From positions 1 through 34,267 of the forward strand of contig CAJXDE010000011.1 of assembly GCA_913052635.1 (NCBI GenBank): DNA of 34,267 nucleotides, written 5' to 3'. Each line of letters opens with the position of its first letter. Positions within the stretch are counted from its first letter, which is position 1. Below the pieces are notes generated by a model, which saw nothing but the letters and a program-made list of their open reading frames with translations, did no database searches and had not been told where the DNA came from. Below, in pieces: positions 1 to 9,800 of the stretch. A program made the position numbers and the translations under genes. This DNA comes from an uncultured Halieaceae bacterium (GTDB taxonomy: Bacteria > Pseudomonadota > Gammaproteobacteria > Pseudomonadales > Halieaceae).

Positions 1-2
1 CA

Positions 3-2714
3 CTGGTCATAGTGGAGTCGCCCGCCAAGGCGAAAACCATTAACAAATATCTCGGCAAGGATTTCATTGTGAAGTCCAGCGTGGGGCATATTCGCGATCT
101 GCCCACTTCGGGAAATGCTAGGCCCACTGACCCGAAGGAGCGTGCTGCTCAAGCCGCCATCACTCGCAAAATGGCGCCTGACGAGAAGGCGCGCTACCAG
201 GCCCGCAAAAAGCGTGAGCAGTTGGTTCGACGGATGGGTATTGACCCTGATAACGGCTGGCAAGCCCGCTACGAGATTTTGCCCGGTAAAGAGAAAGTGG
301 TGAGTGAGTTGAAAAAGATCGCGAAGGACAGCGACGCCATCTACCTAGCGACTGACCTCGACAGGGAGGGCGAGGCGATCGCCTGGCACCTGCAGGAAGC
401 GATCGGCGGGGACACCAGCCGTTACCACCGGGTGGTCTTTAACGAGATCACTGAAAAGGCCATTCAAGATGCCTTCAAGGAGCCCGGAGTATTGGACGTG
501 GCACGCGTACACGCCCAGCAGGCGCGACGTTTTCTTGATCGGGTAGTCGGCTTCGAAGTCAGTCCGCTGCTGTGGGCCAAGGTCGCACGCGGCCTGTCTG
601 CAGGTAGGGTTCAATCAGTCGCGGTGCGCCTGATTGTAGAGCGAGAGCGGGAGATTCGCGCGTTCGTGCCCGAGGAATACTGGGAGGTCCACGCACTGCT
701 AACCGCGGGTGATATTGAGCCTGTCAGGTTCATGGTGACCCATCGGGGTGGCGAGAAATTTGAGCCAAAGAATCAGGCAGAAGCCGAGGCAGCGGTGGAT
801 GCCATGCGCGATGCCAGCTTCAGCGTTACAGATCTCGAGTCACGTAAAACGAGCTCCAAGCCGTCCGCCCCCTTTATCACCTCAACGCTCCAACAGGCGG
901 CGAGTACGCGCATGGGATTCAGCGTCAAGAAGACCATGACGCTTGCGCAGCGTCTCTACGAGGCAGGCTACATCACCTACATGCGAACTGACTCCACCAA
1001 TCTCAGCGATGAGGCGGTGAGTGCGTGTCGTAATTTGATTAAAAAAGATTTCCCGTCAGAGTATTTGCCTGCTGAACCCATTCGCTACGGTTCGCGCGAG
1101 GGTGCTCAGGAAGCCCACGAGGCGATCCGTCCGTCGGATGTCACGCTGCGCAGTAGCTTGCTGTCGGGCATGGAGCCCGATGCAGAGCGTCTCTACGACC
1201 TGATCTGGCGTCAGTTCGTGGCCTGTCAAATGAACCCCGCCCGTTATCTTTCAACCACCTTGGTGGTCACTGCCGCCGACTGCCGACTCACTGCCAGGGG
1301 TCGGGTGATTGAGTTTGATGGCTTTACCCGGGTGCAGCCGCCCGCTGCCCGCAAGGGGGATGACGCCGTGCTGCCGCCGCTTGCGGTGGGTGATGGTTTG
1401 ACCGTGACGGAGTTTGATCCCAAACAGCACTTCACCAAGCCGCCGGCGCGTTACGGCGAGGCGAGTTTGGTGCGCGAACTGGAAAAGCGCGGGATCGGTC
1501 GCCCCTCTACCTACGCCGCCATTATCTCAACGATTCAGGATCGGGGCTATGTGAAACTGGAGAACCGCCGGTTCTACGCAGAGAAAATGGGCGACATCGT
1601 GACCGAACGTCTGCAGGACAGCTTCAGTGATCTGCTGGACTACGGGTTCACCGCAACCATGGAAGAGCGGCTCGATGAAGTGGCCCAGGGCGAGCTGTCC
1701 TGGACCGATCTACTCAACGAGTTCTACGCAGGCTTCAGCGGCAAGTTATCGCAAGCGGCCAATGATGGGCCCGATGGCATGCAGCCCAACGATCCTACGC
1801 CGACCGGTATTCCCTGCGACACCTGCGGGCGACCGATGCAGATCCGCACCGCGAGCACGGGTGTGTTTATGGGGTGCTCGGGTTACAGCCTGCCGCCTAA
1901 GGAGCGTTGTAAGAGCACTGTGAATTTGATCCCGGGCGACGAGGCGATCAGCGTCGATGCGGACGACGAGGCTGAGTCCCGGTTATTGCTGACCAAGCGA
2001 CGCTGCAGAAAATGCAACACTGCGATGGACAGCTATCTGATCGATGAGTCCCGAAAACTCCATGTCTGTGGCAACAATCCTGATTGCGACGGTTATGAGG
2101 TGGAAGAGGGGCAGTTCCGTATCAAAGGCTACGACGGGCCACTCATTGAATGCGATAAGTGCGGCGCGGATATGCAGCTCAAAACCGGGCGCTTCGGAAA
2201 GTATTTCGGCTGCACGAACTCGGAATGCACCAACACGCGAAAGCTATTGAGGAATGGCGAGGCTGCGCCGCCCAAGATGGATCCGGTGCCCATGCCGGAG
2301 TTGCAGTGTGTGAAGGTGGAGGACCACTACGTGCTGCGAGATGGTGCCTCGGGCATCTTTCTCGCGGCGAGTCAGTTCCCCAAGCACCGTGAGACCCGAC
2401 CACCCTTTGTAGACGAGTTGTTGCCGCATGAGGCCGAAATCGACCCCAAGTATCACTTTCTGTTTGATGCGCCGCGTGTCGACGACCAGGGTAACCGGAG
2501 TCAGATTCGGTACAGCCGGAAGACGAAAGAGCAGTATGTGACGTCGGAGCGGGACGGTAAGCCCAGTGGTTGGCGAGCGATGTTCAGCAACGGCAAGTGG
2601 GTTGAAGAGGGCACCGCGAAAAAGCCCAAGGCAAAGAAAAAGGCCAAGCCCAAAGCTAAAACCAAGGCCAAGGCAAAATCGAAAGCCAAGCCCGCAGATG
2701 AGGTAGCCGATTGA
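3..2714 (+). CDS. topA: DNA topoisomerase I (5' partial)
   Basis: Type IA topoisomerase that relaxes negative supercoils through a transient 5'-phosphotyrosine link. The frame is open to the left edge and reads [18 protein letters not shown] from position 3. Family members start a few residues earlier with an M-G-K-S/A-like segment, so the true start lies just outside the window. Visible are the Toprim motifs ([16 protein letters not shown] with the acidic metal-binding residues) and the catalytic tyrosine in ITYMRTDST (Tyr codon 978-980). Three C-terminal zinc-finger-like Cys clusters follow, beginning CDTCGRP, CRKCNTA and CDKCGAD. The last ~30 residues form a Lys/Ala/Pro-rich basic tail, probably for DNA contact. 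The next gene starts inside the stop codon, suggesting translational coupling. Identity is certain; only the first residues are missing. Confidence 0.98.
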   Translation: MVIVESPAKAKTINKYLGKDFIVKSSVGHIRDLPTSGNARPTDPKERAAQAAITRKMAPDEKARYQARKKREQLVRRMGIDPDNGWQARYEILPGKEKVVSELKKIAKDSDAIYLATDLDREGEAIAWHLQEAIGGDTSRYHRVVFNEITEKAIQDAFKEPGVLDVARVHAQQARRFLDRVVGFEVSPLLWAKVARGLSAGRVQSVAVRLIVEREREIRAFVPEEYWEVHALLTAGDIEPVRFMVTHRGGEKFEPKNQAEAEAAVDAMRDASFSVTDLESRKTSSKPSAPFITSTLQQAASTRMGFSVKKTMTLAQRLYEAGYITYMRTDSTNLSDEAVSACRNLIKKDFPSEYLPAEPIRYGSREGAQEAHEAIRPSDVTLRSSLLSGMEPDAERLYDLIWRQFVACQMNPARYLSTTLVVTAADCRLTARGRVIEFDGFTRVQPPAARKGDDAVLPPLAVGDGLTVTEFDPKQHFTKPPARYGEASLVRELEKRGIGRPSTYAAIISTIQDRGYVKLENRRFYAEKMGDIVTERLQDSFSDLLDYGFTATMEERLDEVAQGELSWTDLLNEFYAGFSGKLSQAANDGPDGMQPNDPTPTGIPCDTCGRPMQIRTASTGVFMGCSGYSLPPKERCKSTVNLIPGDEAISVDADDEAESRLLLTKRRCRKCNTAMDSYLIDESRKLHVCGNNPDCDGYEVEEGQFRIKGYDGPLIECDKCGADMQLKTGRFGKYFGCTNSECTNTRKLLRNGEAAPPKMDPVPMPELQCVKVEDHYVLRDGASGIFLAASQFPKHRETRPPFVDELLPHEAEIDPKYHFLFDAPRVDDQGNRSQIRYSRKTKEQYVTSERDGKPSGWRAMFSNGKWVEEGTAKKPKAKKKAKPKAKTKAKAKSKAKPADEVAD

Positions 2715-3169
2715 GCCACCCCCTAGCCTACGCTAATCAAAGCTTTTACCACGCCAGTATTCTTCTGTCGGGCTGGCGCGCTGAGCTGGATCGAGGCAGC
2801 CTCCCGCAAAATCAAGTGAATCAGGCCTATGCCAGCCCGGTGCAAACCAAGTTGCTGGATGGCTATGGTTGGTTGCTCCTCGCCGCCTGTCGCATTCGAC
2901 AACTCCCTGACAGTCCACCTCGCTCGGTAAGTGATTTACCGCCGCTACCTGCAGGTCTGGTGCGCCCCGCTGAGGTAGAGGCCTGCGCGCAGTTGGAGCA
3001 AAGCGGCTGGGTCGCCGCGCTGAAGGCACCCATCTCGGACAGCTCTGTAGTGCGGCGCTCAGACAGCCTCGCGGTTGAGACGGGGGTCAATCTGGCGCAA
3101 TTCGAAGACTGGGCACAGCAGCTGGCCGGCCTGGCGGAGACGGTGGCCGACGCCATTGATGAGTCCTGA
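2711..3169 (+). CDS. DUF6586-like conserved protein downstream of topA
   Basis: A 152-residue soluble protein of unknown function. The start is a TTG overlapping the topA TGA stop by four bases. A GAGG at 2700-2703, seven bases upstream, supports it. The N-terminal pattern ([17 protein letters not shown], then a helical segment around [18 protein letters not shown]) resembles the DUF6586 proteins I recall directly after topA in Pseudomonas. No signal peptide, membrane segment or catalytic motif is visible, and the protein looks mostly helical. Its tight coupling to topA suggests co-expression, but no function can be assigned. The family call is from memory and moderate; that the gene is real is well supported by start, overlap and conserved location. 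Confidence 0.8.
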   Translation: MSHPLAYANQSFYHASILLSGWRAELDRGSLPQNQVNQAYASPVQTKLLDGYGWLLLAACRIRQLPDSPPRSVSDLPPLPAGLVRPAEVEACAQLEQSGWVAALKAPISDSSVVRRSDSLAVETGVNLAQFEDWAQQLAGLAETVADAIDES

Positions 3170-3227
3170 CAGTCGACCTCTCGGTGCCCGAGTGGCAGAT
3201 GCCCGCTCAGAGTGTTACCGTGGACTA

Positions 3228-3250
3228 TCACCGGTTGCGGTAGCCGGTGA
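3228..3250 (+). other. Hairpin upstream of the small-protein gene
   Basis: A perfect 7-bp inverted repeat, TCACCGG (3228-3234) and CCGGTGA (3244-3250), encloses a 9-base loop in the gap before the gene at 3276. There is no T-run, so it is not a canonical terminator. In addition ACCTCTC (3176-3182) is complementary to GAGAGGT (3263-3269), which contains the ribosome binding site of the next gene, so a long-range fold could mask that site. A possible translational control element or processing stem; inference only. Confidence 0.35.
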
Positions 3251-3275
3251 CTCTTCCTAAGAGAGAGGTTATTGA

Positions 3276-3527
3276 GTGTCTACATCCTTACTTGAAATCG
3301 TTGACCTGGGTGATGGTGAAGTGGTGCTGCAGCGCGTCGAGGGTGACTCCGAGCCGCTGGTGAGCATCCAGTTTTCCGATGAGGCCAATGCGTACCTCAT
3401 GGGCAACAATCTGGAAATTGCCAAGGTCATGATTCAGGCCGGTATTGAAGCGGCGGCTCAGTTGGCTGAGGTCAACAATCTGGAAGTCGAGACCGCGGAA
3501 ATGTCAGAGACCCGCACGCTGCACTAA
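3276..3527 (+). CDS. Conserved small protein of unknown function (83 aa)
   Basis: An 83-residue acidic cytoplasmic protein. It starts with GTG, preceded by a good GAGAGG site at 3263-3268. The sequence MSTSLLEIVDLGDGEVVLQRVEGDSE has the regular look of a small beta domain. It is followed by a helical part (EANAYLMGNNLEIAKVMIQA) and an acidic tail. I recall a similar short protein (the PA3009 type) between topA and lexA in Pseudomonas, so this is probably a conserved family rather than a chance frame. There is no transmembrane segment, Cys cluster or known catalytic motif. It lies 106 bases after the DUF6586-like gene and faces the convergent lexA. Function unknown; existence well supported, homology from memory. 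Confidence 0.75.
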   Translation: MSTSLLEIVDLGDGEVVLQRVEGDSEPLVSIQFSDEANAYLMGNNLEIAKVMIQAGIEAAAQLAEVNNLEVETAEMSETRTLH

Positions 3528-3617
3528 CCCTGTAGCGCGCTGACACAGCGGGGCAACCTGTCCCGCCTCCCACTTCAGGGGCCCACTCAGGACGCCTCGG
3601 GCTGATCTCCCTCTCTC

Positions 3618-3652
3618 AAAAATCGCGCTAACTACCTGGCTTCGCACGCGAT
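3618..3652 (-). terminator. Possible intrinsic terminator of lexA
   Basis: Read on the minus strand, about 20 bases beyond the lexA stop, ATCGCG (3647-3652) can pair with CGCGAT (3622-3627) and is followed by a run of T (A-run 3618-3622 on the plus strand). The stem is only six base pairs and the loop is 19 bases, so this is a weak candidate. A second short stem, GCGGG/CCCGC near 3549-3567, lies closer to the end of the convergent gene and lacks a T-run. Confidence 0.35.
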
Positions 3653-3670
3653 ATGAAAAAGGGTGGAGCG

Positions 3671-4267
3671 TTAACCCTGCTGACGAATAATGCCGACACT
3701 AATGCCTTCGATGGCGCACTCGGTGCTGCGCAGGTCCACCACGATGGGCTCGAAGTCCTCATTTTCCGGCAGTAACTTCATGGTGTGTTGCCCGGAACGC
3801 TTGAGTCGTTTAACGGTCACTTCATCCTCAATTCGCGCGACCACAATCTGGCCATCTCGCGCCGTCGGGGTGCTGTGCACTGCCAGCAGGTCTCCGTCGA
3901 GGATGCCCACGTCTTTCATGCTGTCACCGGTCACCCTTAGCAGATAATCTGCCTGCGGGGAGAAAAAGCTCGGGGACAATTCGCAGTAATCCTCAATGTG
4001 CTCTGTGGCGAGGACCGGGGAGCCCGCTGCAACTCGACCCACAATGGGCAGGCCAGAGCTTTCAGTCAGCCGAATGCCTCGTGACGCGCCCGCAATCATC
4101 TCGATGGCGCCTTTCCGGGCCAATGCCCGCAGGTGTTCCTCGGCAGCGTTTGCCGACTTAAAGCCCAGTTCACGGGCGATATCTGCCCGGGTCGGCGGGT
4201 AGCCTGTGTCGGCAACGTACTGCCTGATCACGTTGAGCACTTGTTCCTGTCGCGCGGTGAGCTTCAT
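3671..4267 (-). CDS. lexA: LexA repressor
   Basis: SOS-response repressor, 198 aa, close to the usual ~200. The N-terminal winged helix-turn-helix (residues 1-67, [29 protein letters not shown]; recognition segment around [12 protein letters not shown]) binds SOS boxes. The C-terminal S24-type domain carries the self-cleavage site Ala81-Gly82 (VAAGSP) and the catalytic dyad Ser116 (GDSMKD) and Lys153 (VTVKRLK). Upon DNA damage RecA filaments stimulate autocleavage and derepress the regulon. Two SOS boxes directly upstream show autoregulation. In Pseudomonas a sulA gene usually sits next to lexA; none is seen here, the neighbours being a small conserved gene and a divergent mechanosensitive channel. 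Identity is very secure. Confidence 0.97.
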   Translation of the reverse strand: MKLTARQEQVLNVIRQYVADTGYPPTRADIARELGFKSANAAEEHLRALARKGAIEMIAGASRGIRLTESSGLPIVGRVAAGSPVLATEHIEDYCELSPSFFSPQADYLLRVTGDSMKDVGILDGDLLAVHSTPTARDGQIVVARIEDEVTVKRLKRSGQHTMKLLPENEDFEPIVVDLRSTECAIEGISVGIIRQQG

Positions 4268-4291
4268 GTGTGAGTCTCCGTGTGAGGTATG

Positions 4292-4307
4292 CTGATGATA
4301 TATACAG
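4292..4307 (-). promoter_or_regulatory. LexA (SOS) box, proximal
   Basis: Plus-strand CTGATGATATATACAG matches the gammaproteobacterial LexA consensus CTGT-N8-ACAG except for one base in the left half-site, and has the alternating TA core typical of strong boxes. It covers the -10 region of the lexA promoter. One base separates it from the distal box. Confidence 0.8.
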
Positions 4308-4330
4308 ACTGTTTATTTGTACAGTCTCAA
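4301..4330 (-). promoter_or_regulatory. lexA promoter
   Basis: On the minus strand a TTGAGA -35 element (4325-4330) is separated by 18 bases from TGTATA (4301-4306); an overlapping CTGTAT gives 17 bases. The A/T-rich -10 region lies about 35 bases upstream of the lexA ATG, and a CGGAG ribosome site follows. Both SOS boxes lie on the spacer and -10 element, so bound LexA would exclude RNA polymerase. Confidence 0.6.
4309..4324 (-). promoter_or_regulatory. LexA (SOS) box, distal
   Basis: CTGTTTATTTGTACAG is an exact CTGT-N8-ACAG palindromic SOS operator. It fills the spacer of the lexA promoter. With the proximal box it forms a tandem pair 17 bases apart centre to centre, on the same side of the intergenic region as lexA and about 67 bases from the divergent mscS start codon. 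Confidence 0.9.
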
Positions 4331-4390
4331 GACAGAGCGGTTTAAAGGTTGCGGTAGGATAGGACCTGTATCCCGGCGGAAATCTTTGCG

Positions 4391-5488
4391 ATGGTCTTTT
4401 TAGAAGAGCTGCTCACGCCTCTGGCAACCTTGTTACACGTCCCTGTTGGCGTGCTCGTCTTTGCGTCGCTCATGATCATGGGGATTGTTGGGCATTACGC
4501 GATTTATCACATTGTGCGCAAGCTGACTACGGCCGCCGATCACACCGAGACGCAGTGGGACGACGTGGTCCTGTACGCGATCTTCCCGCCCATTCAATGG
4601 GTGATGTGGGTGGTGCTCTGCTTACTGTCACTCAGCCTTTTCTCTGCGCTCGATGGCATTCGCGAAGCGCTGCTCCGATTGTCTGACACGGCTCTGTTGA
4701 TGCTGTTCGGGTGGCTTGTGCATCGTCTGAGCCGCGGTATCGAGGAAGAGTTACTCGCCGAGCACCGCGGTGCGTTGGTCTCGAGTGACCGCGCAACGAT
4801 CAGCGCGGTCGCGCGGTTGAGTCGCATAGTGTTGTGGGTGGTTGCCGGAATCATGATTCTGCAGTCCCTCGGCGTGTCCGTGTCGGGCCTGCTCGCCTTC
4901 GGCGGTGTCGGGGGCATCGCGGTCGGTTTTGCGGCGCAAGATCTCTTGGCCAACTTTTTGGGTGGCCTCAGTATTTTCCTGGATCGCCCGTTCGCGGTCG
5001 GTGACTGGATTCGGTCTCCCGATCGGGAGATCGAGGGCACCGTGGAGGATGTGGGCTGGCGGGTGACCCGCATTCGCACCTTTGACCAGCGACCCCTTTA
5101 TGTGCCGAACTCGGTGTTCTCAACCGTCGCGCTCGAGAATCCGTCGCGCATGTTGAACCGACGCATCTACGAGACCATCGGCATCCGTTACGACGACGCC
5201 GGCGCAATGGAGCAGGTTGTGGCCGAGGTCAAAGAGATGCTGCTGGTGCATGACGATATCGACAAGGGCAAGACGCTGATGGTCAACTTTGTCGCCTTCG
5301 GCGCCTCTTCGCTGGACTTCTTCATTTATTGCTTTACGCGAACGACCGACTGGGCGACCTATCACGGGGTCAAGCAGGACGTGTTGATCAAGATACTGAA
5401 GATCATCGAAGGGCATGGTGCCGAGGTGGCATTCCCGACGCAAACCGTGTTACTCGGTCCGCCAGAATCCGAGGCGCCGGTTAGCTAG
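4391..5488 (+). CDS. MscS-family mechanosensitive ion channel
   Basis: Inner-membrane small-conductance mechanosensitive channel, 365 aa, which opens on hypo-osmotic shock. About five hydrophobic segments are visible (near residues 17-38, 62-88, 97-113, 143-162 and the pore helix ~165-195). This resembles the larger YnaI/YbdG-like members rather than the three-helix MscS. The Gly/Ala-rich pore-lining helix is clear (LLAFGGVGGIAVGFAAQD), followed by the family signature FLGGLSIFLDRPFAVGDWI. The cytoplasmic beta domain follows (EGTVEDVGWRVTRIRT; LYVPNSVFS) and a C-terminal alpha/beta domain. It stands alone, divergent from lexA and convergent with csiV (16-base gap). No strong ribosome site is visible before the ATG. 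Family secure; subtype uncertain. Confidence 0.92.
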   Translation: MVFLEELLTPLATLLHVPVGVLVFASLMIMGIVGHYAIYHIVRKLTTAADHTETQWDDVVLYAIFPPIQWVMWVVLCLLSLSLFSALDGIREALLRLSDTALLMLFGWLVHRLSRGIEEELLAEHRGALVSSDRATISAVARLSRIVLWVVAGIMILQSLGVSVSGLLAFGGVGGIAVGFAAQDLLANFLGGLSIFLDRPFAVGDWIRSPDREIEGTVEDVGWRVTRIRTFDQRPLYVPNSVFSTVALENPSRMLNRRIYETIGIRYDDAGAMEQVVAEVKEMLLVHDDIDKGKTLMVNFVAFGASSLDFFIYCFTRTTDWATYHGVKQDVLIKILKIIEGHGAEVAFPTQTVLLGPPESEAPVS

Positions 5489-5504
5489 TCTGCTGGATTG
5501 TGCG

Positions 5505-6869
5505 TTACTTGCCAGCCGCGCCGAGCGTCGTGGCGATTGGGTTGCTGACATCATCCGGGGGGGTCATCAGTGCCTGACCCTCAATGAACAGCTCATACCA
5601 ACTCAGTTCCCGCCAGATAGCCAGCACCTTGATCACCGGGTGATCGTAGTAGCGAAGCCGGTTCTCTGTCAGTGGGATGGTGTCGGCAACATGCACAAGA
5701 TGCCGCCAAGGCCACTCTGGGATAAGGGGCACCTCGACTTCTATGGCCATTGATACATCGTTAGTTTCTGAAGTGGCGTCAGCTTCATCGAAGGCCGCCC
5801 ACAAAAAGCCGCCTGCCGTATCTTGCTGCTCGCTGCCCCTGATATCAGCTCCGCGGCTGGCCTCCATGTTGTGCCTGACGGCTGGCGCCAACACGGCAAT
5901 CCGCTGCGGTGAAACCGGTGGTCCGGGCATCTCAAAAATCTCCGGCAGGTAATGTCCGTGAGTGTTGGCCCAGAAGTTGAGACCAAGGCGCCAGGTGTCG
6001 CCCCGCGGCACCAACTGAATGAAACCCTGCAGTGCCGGGTAGCCGCTGTAGCTATCCGTTTCGAGCAGAATCGGCAGCGTGTCGCTATCGGGACCCTGTA
6101 GCCAAGACACCGCGGCGATCACGTCATCTTCGCTGTTGCGTCGGTAGCGCGCGAGGCCCGGCGCCAGTTGATCGAGAGGGCGTTGCAGAAAGGGTGCGGG
6201 TGTCGGTATCGTTTCTACCGCCACTGAGATGGGGTTCAGCGATATGGCATCCACCTCGGGCGCGAAAGGAATATTGATCGGGGCGTCCGCGCCAACCTCA
6301 TTTGGCATGGCCACACCCAGAGATTCCAGTGCGAGTAGTGGCGAGTTCTCCTCCTCTGCGGGGGCGCGTTGTTCAAACGGTAACAGTGGGCGGGGCGCCT
6401 CTGATTCGGCCTCGCCAATCTCCTCCTCACTGGTTTTTTCGGCTAGCAGTGCGAAAGTGTCAGAGCCGTGACTGATCTCAATCAAGTCGTCGATGACGCT
6501 CATATCGCCTTCGGTGAGCATCTCTGTGTCCGGCTCCCACGGGGGGATCTGAGGTGCCGGCAAACGCACGTTCAGATGGCCTGCAGGGCTGTTGGTGACC
6601 ACTGCGTCGGGATATTGTGCTTCGAGCGCACGCTGCGTTGCGGTGTCCTGAAGCCAGCGCCAACGTGTGGGGTAGCCGACTGTGGGCAGAAGCGGCCAGG
6701 TCTCGCTTTCCAGCGTCTCCGCCCGCGTATCGACCATCACCACAACCTCAAACTGATACCACCCGGAGTGCTGAAAGCCGCCTGGTAGTGGTGCCGCGAG
6801 TGGCGTGAGACTGGCCAGCGTCAGGGCCCCTGCCAGACCGCTATGCAGGTGCTTTAATCCCACCCTCAT
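5505..6869 (-). CDS. csiV: CsiV family envelope protein, enlarged form
   Basis: Predicted exported protein related to CsiV, a periplasmic peptidoglycan-associated protein described in Vibrio. The chosen ATG (6867-6869) overlaps the mfd stop as ATGA. It opens with a signal peptide (MRVGLKHLHSGLAGALTLAS, cleavage likely after PLAA near residue 26). A longer frame extends into mfd but lacks a signal sequence at its start. The 454 residues divide into an N-terminal part with the family hallmark WYQFEVVVMV (37-46), a Pro/Glu/Ala-rich low-complexity region (~105-235), and a C-terminal part with RYYDHPVIKVLAIW (405-419), the typical end motif. Vibrio CsiV is much shorter (~257 aa from memory), so this version carries a long insertion. 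The mfd-csiV adjacency also occurs in Pseudomonas. Family likely; the role in this organism is inferred. Confidence 0.8.
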   Translation of the reverse strand: MRVGLKHLHSGLAGALTLASLTPLAAPLPGGFQHSGWYQFEVVVMVDTRAETLESETWPLLPTVGYPTRWRWLQDTATQRALEAQYPDAVVTNSPAGHLNVRLPAPQIPPWEPDTEMLTEGDMSVIDDLIEISHGSDTFALLAEKTSEEEIGEAESEAPRPLLPFEQRAPAEEENSPLLALESLGVAMPNEVGADAPINIPFAPEVDAISLNPISVAVETIPTPAPFLQRPLDQLAPGLARYRRNSEDDVIAAVSWLQGPDSDTLPILLETDSYSGYPALQGFIQLVPRGDTWRLGLNFWANTHGHYLPEIFEMPGPPVSPQRIAVLAPAVRHNMEASRGADIRGSEQQDTAGGFLWAAFDEADATSETNDVSMAIEVEVPLIPEWPWRHLVHVADTIPLTENRLRYYDHPVIKVLAIWRELSWYELFIEGQALMTPPDDVSNPIATTLGAAGK

Positions 6870-9800
6870 GCCGCTTCCAGCCACGGTGATATCAGGGCTT
6901 CGACGAACTCGGCCCTTGAGGACAGGGTGGGTAGGGATTTTTTCACTCTGAGCTTGCCGCTCCCGGAGAGGCTGTAGCACAGCGGATCAGACTGGATCAG
7001 ATTCACAATGGCGGCGGGTTCCACAACAGTCGCGGCGGTGAATTTGATACTACCACCCTCATCCGTCATATCGATTTCGCTAATACCCAGTTGCTGGGCG
7101 CGCACCTTGATCAACGCAGCGGTAAAGAGGTTCTGTACGGATTCGGGTAGCAAGCCGAACCGGTCGATCATCTCGACCTGAATCTCGCGCAGTTGATCTG
7201 CGTTGTTAGCTTGGGCAATACGCTTGTAAAGCACGAGTCGCGTCGTGATGTCGGGGAGGTAGTCGTCGGGAATCAGTGCCGGCACATGGAGCTTCACCTC
7301 GGTGCCAGTGTCCAGTGGTTGATCGATATCTGGAATGTCACCCCGGCGCAGTGCCGCAACGGCACTTTCCAGCATGCTGAGGTAGAGGGAAAACCCAACC
7401 TGATGGATCTGCCCCGATTGTTCAGCGCCCAATAGCTCGCCTGCACCGCGGATCTCCATGTCATGGGAGGCCAATTGATAGCCAGCGCCCAGATCGCCCG
7501 CAGCCTCGATGGCCTCAAGGCGTTTCTGCGCATCGGAGGTGATCACGGAACGCGGCGGGCTGAGCAAGTAGGCGTAGGCTTGGTGGTGCGAACGACCGAC
7601 GCGACCGCGCAGTTGGTGCAATTGCGCTAGGCCAAATTTATCAGCCCGCTCTATGATGATGGTGTTTGCGTTGGGGATATCGATGCCGGTCTCGATAATC
7701 GTGGAGCACACCAGAATATGATGCTGCTGGTGGTAGAAGTCCGACATCACTTTTTCCAGCGCTTGCTCACGCAACTGCCCGTGCGCGACACCGATCGACA
7801 GTTCAGGAAGTAGCTCGCCGAGTTTGCGCGCGCTCTCCTCTATGGTCTTGACCTCGTTGTGGAGATAGAACACCTGACCCCCACGCAAGGTCTCGCGCAA
7901 AACCGCTTCTTTGACCAGAGCAATACTGTGTTCGCGAATAAAGGTCTTTATCGAGAGTCTGCGCGCGGGGGGCGTCGCAATGATGGAGAGGTCGCGCAGG
8001 CCGCCGAGTGCCATATTGAGGGTGCGGGGGATGGGCGTCGCCGTCATGGTAAGAATGTCGACCTCGGCGCGGAGTGCCTTGATCGCCTCCTTTTGCTTCA
8101 CGCCAAACCGATGCTCCTCGTCAATGATCAAAAGGCCGAGATCGCGAAAGCCAAAATCACTCTGCAGTAGTTTGTGGGTGCCGACCAGAATATCGACGTC
8201 ACCGCTTTTCACCCGGGCAATGATGCCCTCGAGGTCCTTGGCTGATTGAAAGCGCGAGACCACTTCAACGGTGTAGGGCCAATCGGCAAACCGGTCGCGG
8301 AAGTTGGCGAGGTGCTGGTTGGCCAGCAGGGTGGTGGGCACCAAAATGGCACTCTGACGGCCGCTCTGTGCGGCGATAAAGGCGGCGCGCATGGCGACTT
8401 CGGTTTTGCCAAAGCCCACGTCGCCGCACACCAGACGATCCATTACCCTGGGCGCACACATGTCGTCCTTGACGGCGGTGATGGCGGCAGTCTGATCAGG
8501 TGTCTCCTCAAAGGGGAAGCCCTCGCAGAACTGCTGCCATTTGGCCTCGTCCAGCTCGTGGGCGTGCCCCACCCGAGACTCGCGTCTCGCGTAAACGTCC
8601 AGTAGTTGCGCCGCCACATCAGCGGCGCGTTCCCGGGCCATGCGGCGTGCCTTCTCCCACTGCTCGCTACCCAACCGGTGGAGCGGCGCGGTATCCGGGT
8701 CACCTGCGGTGTAGCGGCTAATAAGATGGAGCGAGCCGACGGGCACGTAGAGTTTGTTGCCCTCGGCGTACTCGAGTAACAGGAATTCGGCGGGGTCTCC
8801 GTCAATCTCCAGTATCTGTAGCCCGAGATAACGACCCACGCCATGCTCGATGTGCACGACCGGCAGTCCCTGCCTGAGTTCCGTGAGGTCCCGAATGATG
8901 GCATCGGTATCGGTCTCTTCCTGCCTCGAGCGTCGGCGCCTTTGGGCCACGCGTTGCCCGAACAGCTGTGCCTCGCAAATCAGGGTGGGCTGACCGGGTC
9001 CGGCGTAGAGCCCGCGATCAACCGGGGCGACGGTGATCCCAAAATTGATCTGGCTGTCTATAAAGGCCGACCAGTTGTCGCAGACCTCGGGGTGTAACCC
9101 TGCCTTGGCGAGATTTTCTAGCAGTAGTTCCCGACGCCCCTGACTCTCAGCACAAAGCAACACGGGACCCTGATGATCTTCGATAAAGCGCGCCAGCTTT
9201 TCCTGATAGCTACCGGGTCCGTCGGTCTCGGTGAGCTGCGGTGCCGGTTTGAGGGTGGTTCGGGTGTGGGCCGGTGACTGCTCGTCGGGTTTGAGCTCGA
9301 GCACTGCATGATTACCCAGTTGTGAGTAAATCTCTTCGACCGGAATAAACCCGCGCTGAGGAGGGAGTAGAGGACGCCTGGGGTCAATGCCGTACTCCTC
9401 GAACCGACCGGTAATTTCCGACCAATAGCGCTGGGCCGCGCCATGGTGGTCCCCCAGCAGGATGAGCGCGGCATCGTTCGGGAGGTAGTCAAACACTGTG
9501 CCGCAGTGCTCAAAGAACAGCGGTAGGTAGTACTCCGCGCCGCCGGGCACCCGGCCAGCGCTGATTTCGGTGAATGCGGGGCAGAGATCGGCGTCACCAT
9601 CAAAGCTCTCGAACCATGCCATCTGGAAACGGTGGGTAGCGTCGCCGCCGATCGGGAACTCCCGGGCGGGCATCAGCTTGATTTGCTCGACGCGGTCTAC
9701 GGTGCGCTGGGTTTCCGGTTCAAACGTCCTCAGGGTTTCGACCTCGTCATCGAGCAGATCGATGCGATAGGGCATGTCGCTGCCCATCGGGAACACATCC

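Noticed and set aside
6870-6980. Longer N-terminus for csiV starting inside mfd
   Set aside because: It would bury the signal peptide; the ATGA-overlap start gives a normal exported protein.
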